The notes below the pieces were generated by a model that was not told where the DNA came from, did not search any database, and was given only the letters and a program-made list of their open reading frames with translations. The position numbers were made by a program, and so were the translations under genes. From Bosea vaviloviae (lineage in GTDB: Bacteria > Pseudomonadota > Alphaproteobacteria > Rhizobiales > Beijerinckiaceae), in NCBI RefSeq assembly GCF_001741865.1, contig NZ_CP017147.1:620001-684000 (forward strand): DNA of 64,000 nucleotides, in the 5' to 3' direction. Positions 63,348 through 64,000 of the stretch are shown piece after piece. Each line of letters starts with the position of its first letter. Within the stretch, counting starts at the first letter, position 1.

Positions 63348-64000
63348 ATGAGACGCAAAAGGCTGACATTTCCGATCGAAAGGCCCCTGCTTTGGCTGGG
63401 GCTTTCAGTGTTCGTCGCGGCCATCTTCGCTGCCGACACCGTCACGGACCGGGAAATCGCCTTCGCTGTCCTCTATGTTGCTGTCATCCTGATCGCGGCA
63501 CAGTCCGGCCGGACGCGCTTCGTCGCGACCATCGGTATCGGATGCGCCGTCCTGACGGTCGTGAGCTATATCCTCACCACGCAAGGCGACCGTCAGTCAG
63601 GCTTGGTGAACGGCGCCTTGAGCCTGCTCGCCATCGCAACGACGACCTTTCTCGCGATCAGGAACGAGACCACCGAGGCGCGCGCCCGACAGGCCCTGGC
63701 GGATCTGGCCCATATGGCGCGCGTCACCACCATGGGGGAACTCACGGCCTCGATCGCCCATGAGGTCAGCCAGCCGCTTGCCGGCATCGTCGCCAATGGG
63801 CACGCCGCCTTGCGCTGGCTCGACGCATCGCCCCCTTCGCCCGATGAAGCCAGGCGCGCGCTCGGCCGCGTCGTGACGGATGCCGATCGCGCCGGCGAGG
63901 TCATCGGCCGCGTCCGCCGCCTCGTCACCAAATCTCCGCCCTCGCGCGACAGGGTCGACCTCGTCGAACTGATCGATGAGGCCCTGGTTCTGGCGCGCGC
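63348..64000 (+). CDS. Sensor histidine kinase, N-terminal part (runs off the window)
   Basis: About 217 codons are visible from the ATG at 63348. There are three to four hydrophobic segments (LLWLGLSVFVAAIFAA, AFAVLYVAVILIAAQSG, VATIGIGCAVLTVVSYIL, ALSLLAIATTTFLAI). Next comes a short coiled linker and a HisKA dimerisation domain with the phosphorylatable His138 in GELTASIAHEVSQPLAGIV. The sequence resembles FixL/DctB-like rhizobial histidine kinases. The kinase domain and any response regulator lie beyond the window. It may control the neighbouring importer, but this is unproven. Confidence 0.88.
   Translation, partial: MRRKRLTFPIERPLLWLGLSVFVAAIFAADTVTDREIAFAVLYVAVILIAAQSGRTRFVATIGIGCAVLTVVSYILTTQGDRQSGLVNGALSLLAIATTTFLAIRNETTEARARQALADLAHMARVTTMGELTASIAHEVSQPLAGIVANGHAALRWLDASPPSPDEARRALGRVVTDADRAGEVIGRVRRLVTKSPPSRDRVDLVELIDEALVLAR

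Overview
The window is chromosomal DNA from a high-GC alphaproteobacterium, most likely of the order Hyphomicrobiales (Rhizobiales) and plausibly close to Bosea. This rests on the mdh-sucC-sucD-sucA-sucB-lpd gene order, the dense palindromic intergenic repeats of the kind seen in that order, and the gene families present. The genus is an inference. No rRNA, tRNA, CRISPR array or prophage was seen. One intact insertion sequence is present.

Layout. 0.1-1.6 kb (+): the tail of an opine/amine oxidase subunit, a D-amino-acid-oxidase-like subunit and a RidA deaminase. 2.1-11.4 kb (-): a peptide/opine-type ABC importer (fused ATPase, two permeases, binding protein) preceded by a flavin monooxygenase, an SDR and an epimerase. 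11.7-16.2 kb: small conserved proteins, a lipoprotein, a PHA-granule-type protein and a YbaL/Kef antiporter. 16.2-24 kb (-): a second importer (binding protein and two permeases, no ATPase of its own) with two amidohydrolases and a DUF3830 protein. 24.2-26.0 kb (-): 3-hydroxybutyrate dehydrogenase and a patatin hydrolase. 26.1-30.0 kb (+): zur-ispG and kup. 30.1-35.2 kb (-): a DMT exporter, MarR regulator, quinone reductase, FAD oxidase and deaminase-like amidohydrolase. Then come folD (+), a HepT/MntA toxin-antitoxin pair (-) and the TCA operon mdh-sucCDAB-MAPEG-VOC-lpdA (-, 46.7 to 36.9 kb). 47.0-49.3 kb (-): zapE, a GNAT gene flanked by a 19-bp direct repeat, and a TetR regulator. 49.5-53.9 kb (+): a thiamine-diphosphate enzyme, an aldehyde dehydrogenase and an IclR regulator. 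54.2-57.3 kb (+): a membrane-bound serine-hydrolase-like protein coupled to a methyltransferase, a 41-aa lipoprotein and a secreted protein. 57.3-58.7 kb: an IS5-family element. 58.7-64 kb: an L,D-transpeptidase (-), then (+) a small protein, a NitT/TauT-type fused permease with its ATPase, and the start of a histidine kinase running off the window.

How the parts fit. The first 24 kb reads as nitrogenous-compound scavenging: two oligopeptide-type importers, two ring or amide hydrolases, FAD amine oxidases, and RidA to clear the imines these oxidases release. The 36.9-46.7 kb block is central metabolism. The remainder is housekeeping and accessory.

The strongest unexplained signal is the repeat landscape. 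At least five modular palindromic families lie in almost every intergenic gap. One copy sits in frame inside an ABC ATPase gene, where it encodes a 29-residue linker insertion. Another carries the CTAG target used by the insertion sequence. No clearly new multi-gene defence or biosynthetic system could be demonstrated. The best accessory candidates are the hydrolase/methyltransferase pair, the HepT/MntA pair with a non-canonical HEPN motif, and the repeat families.
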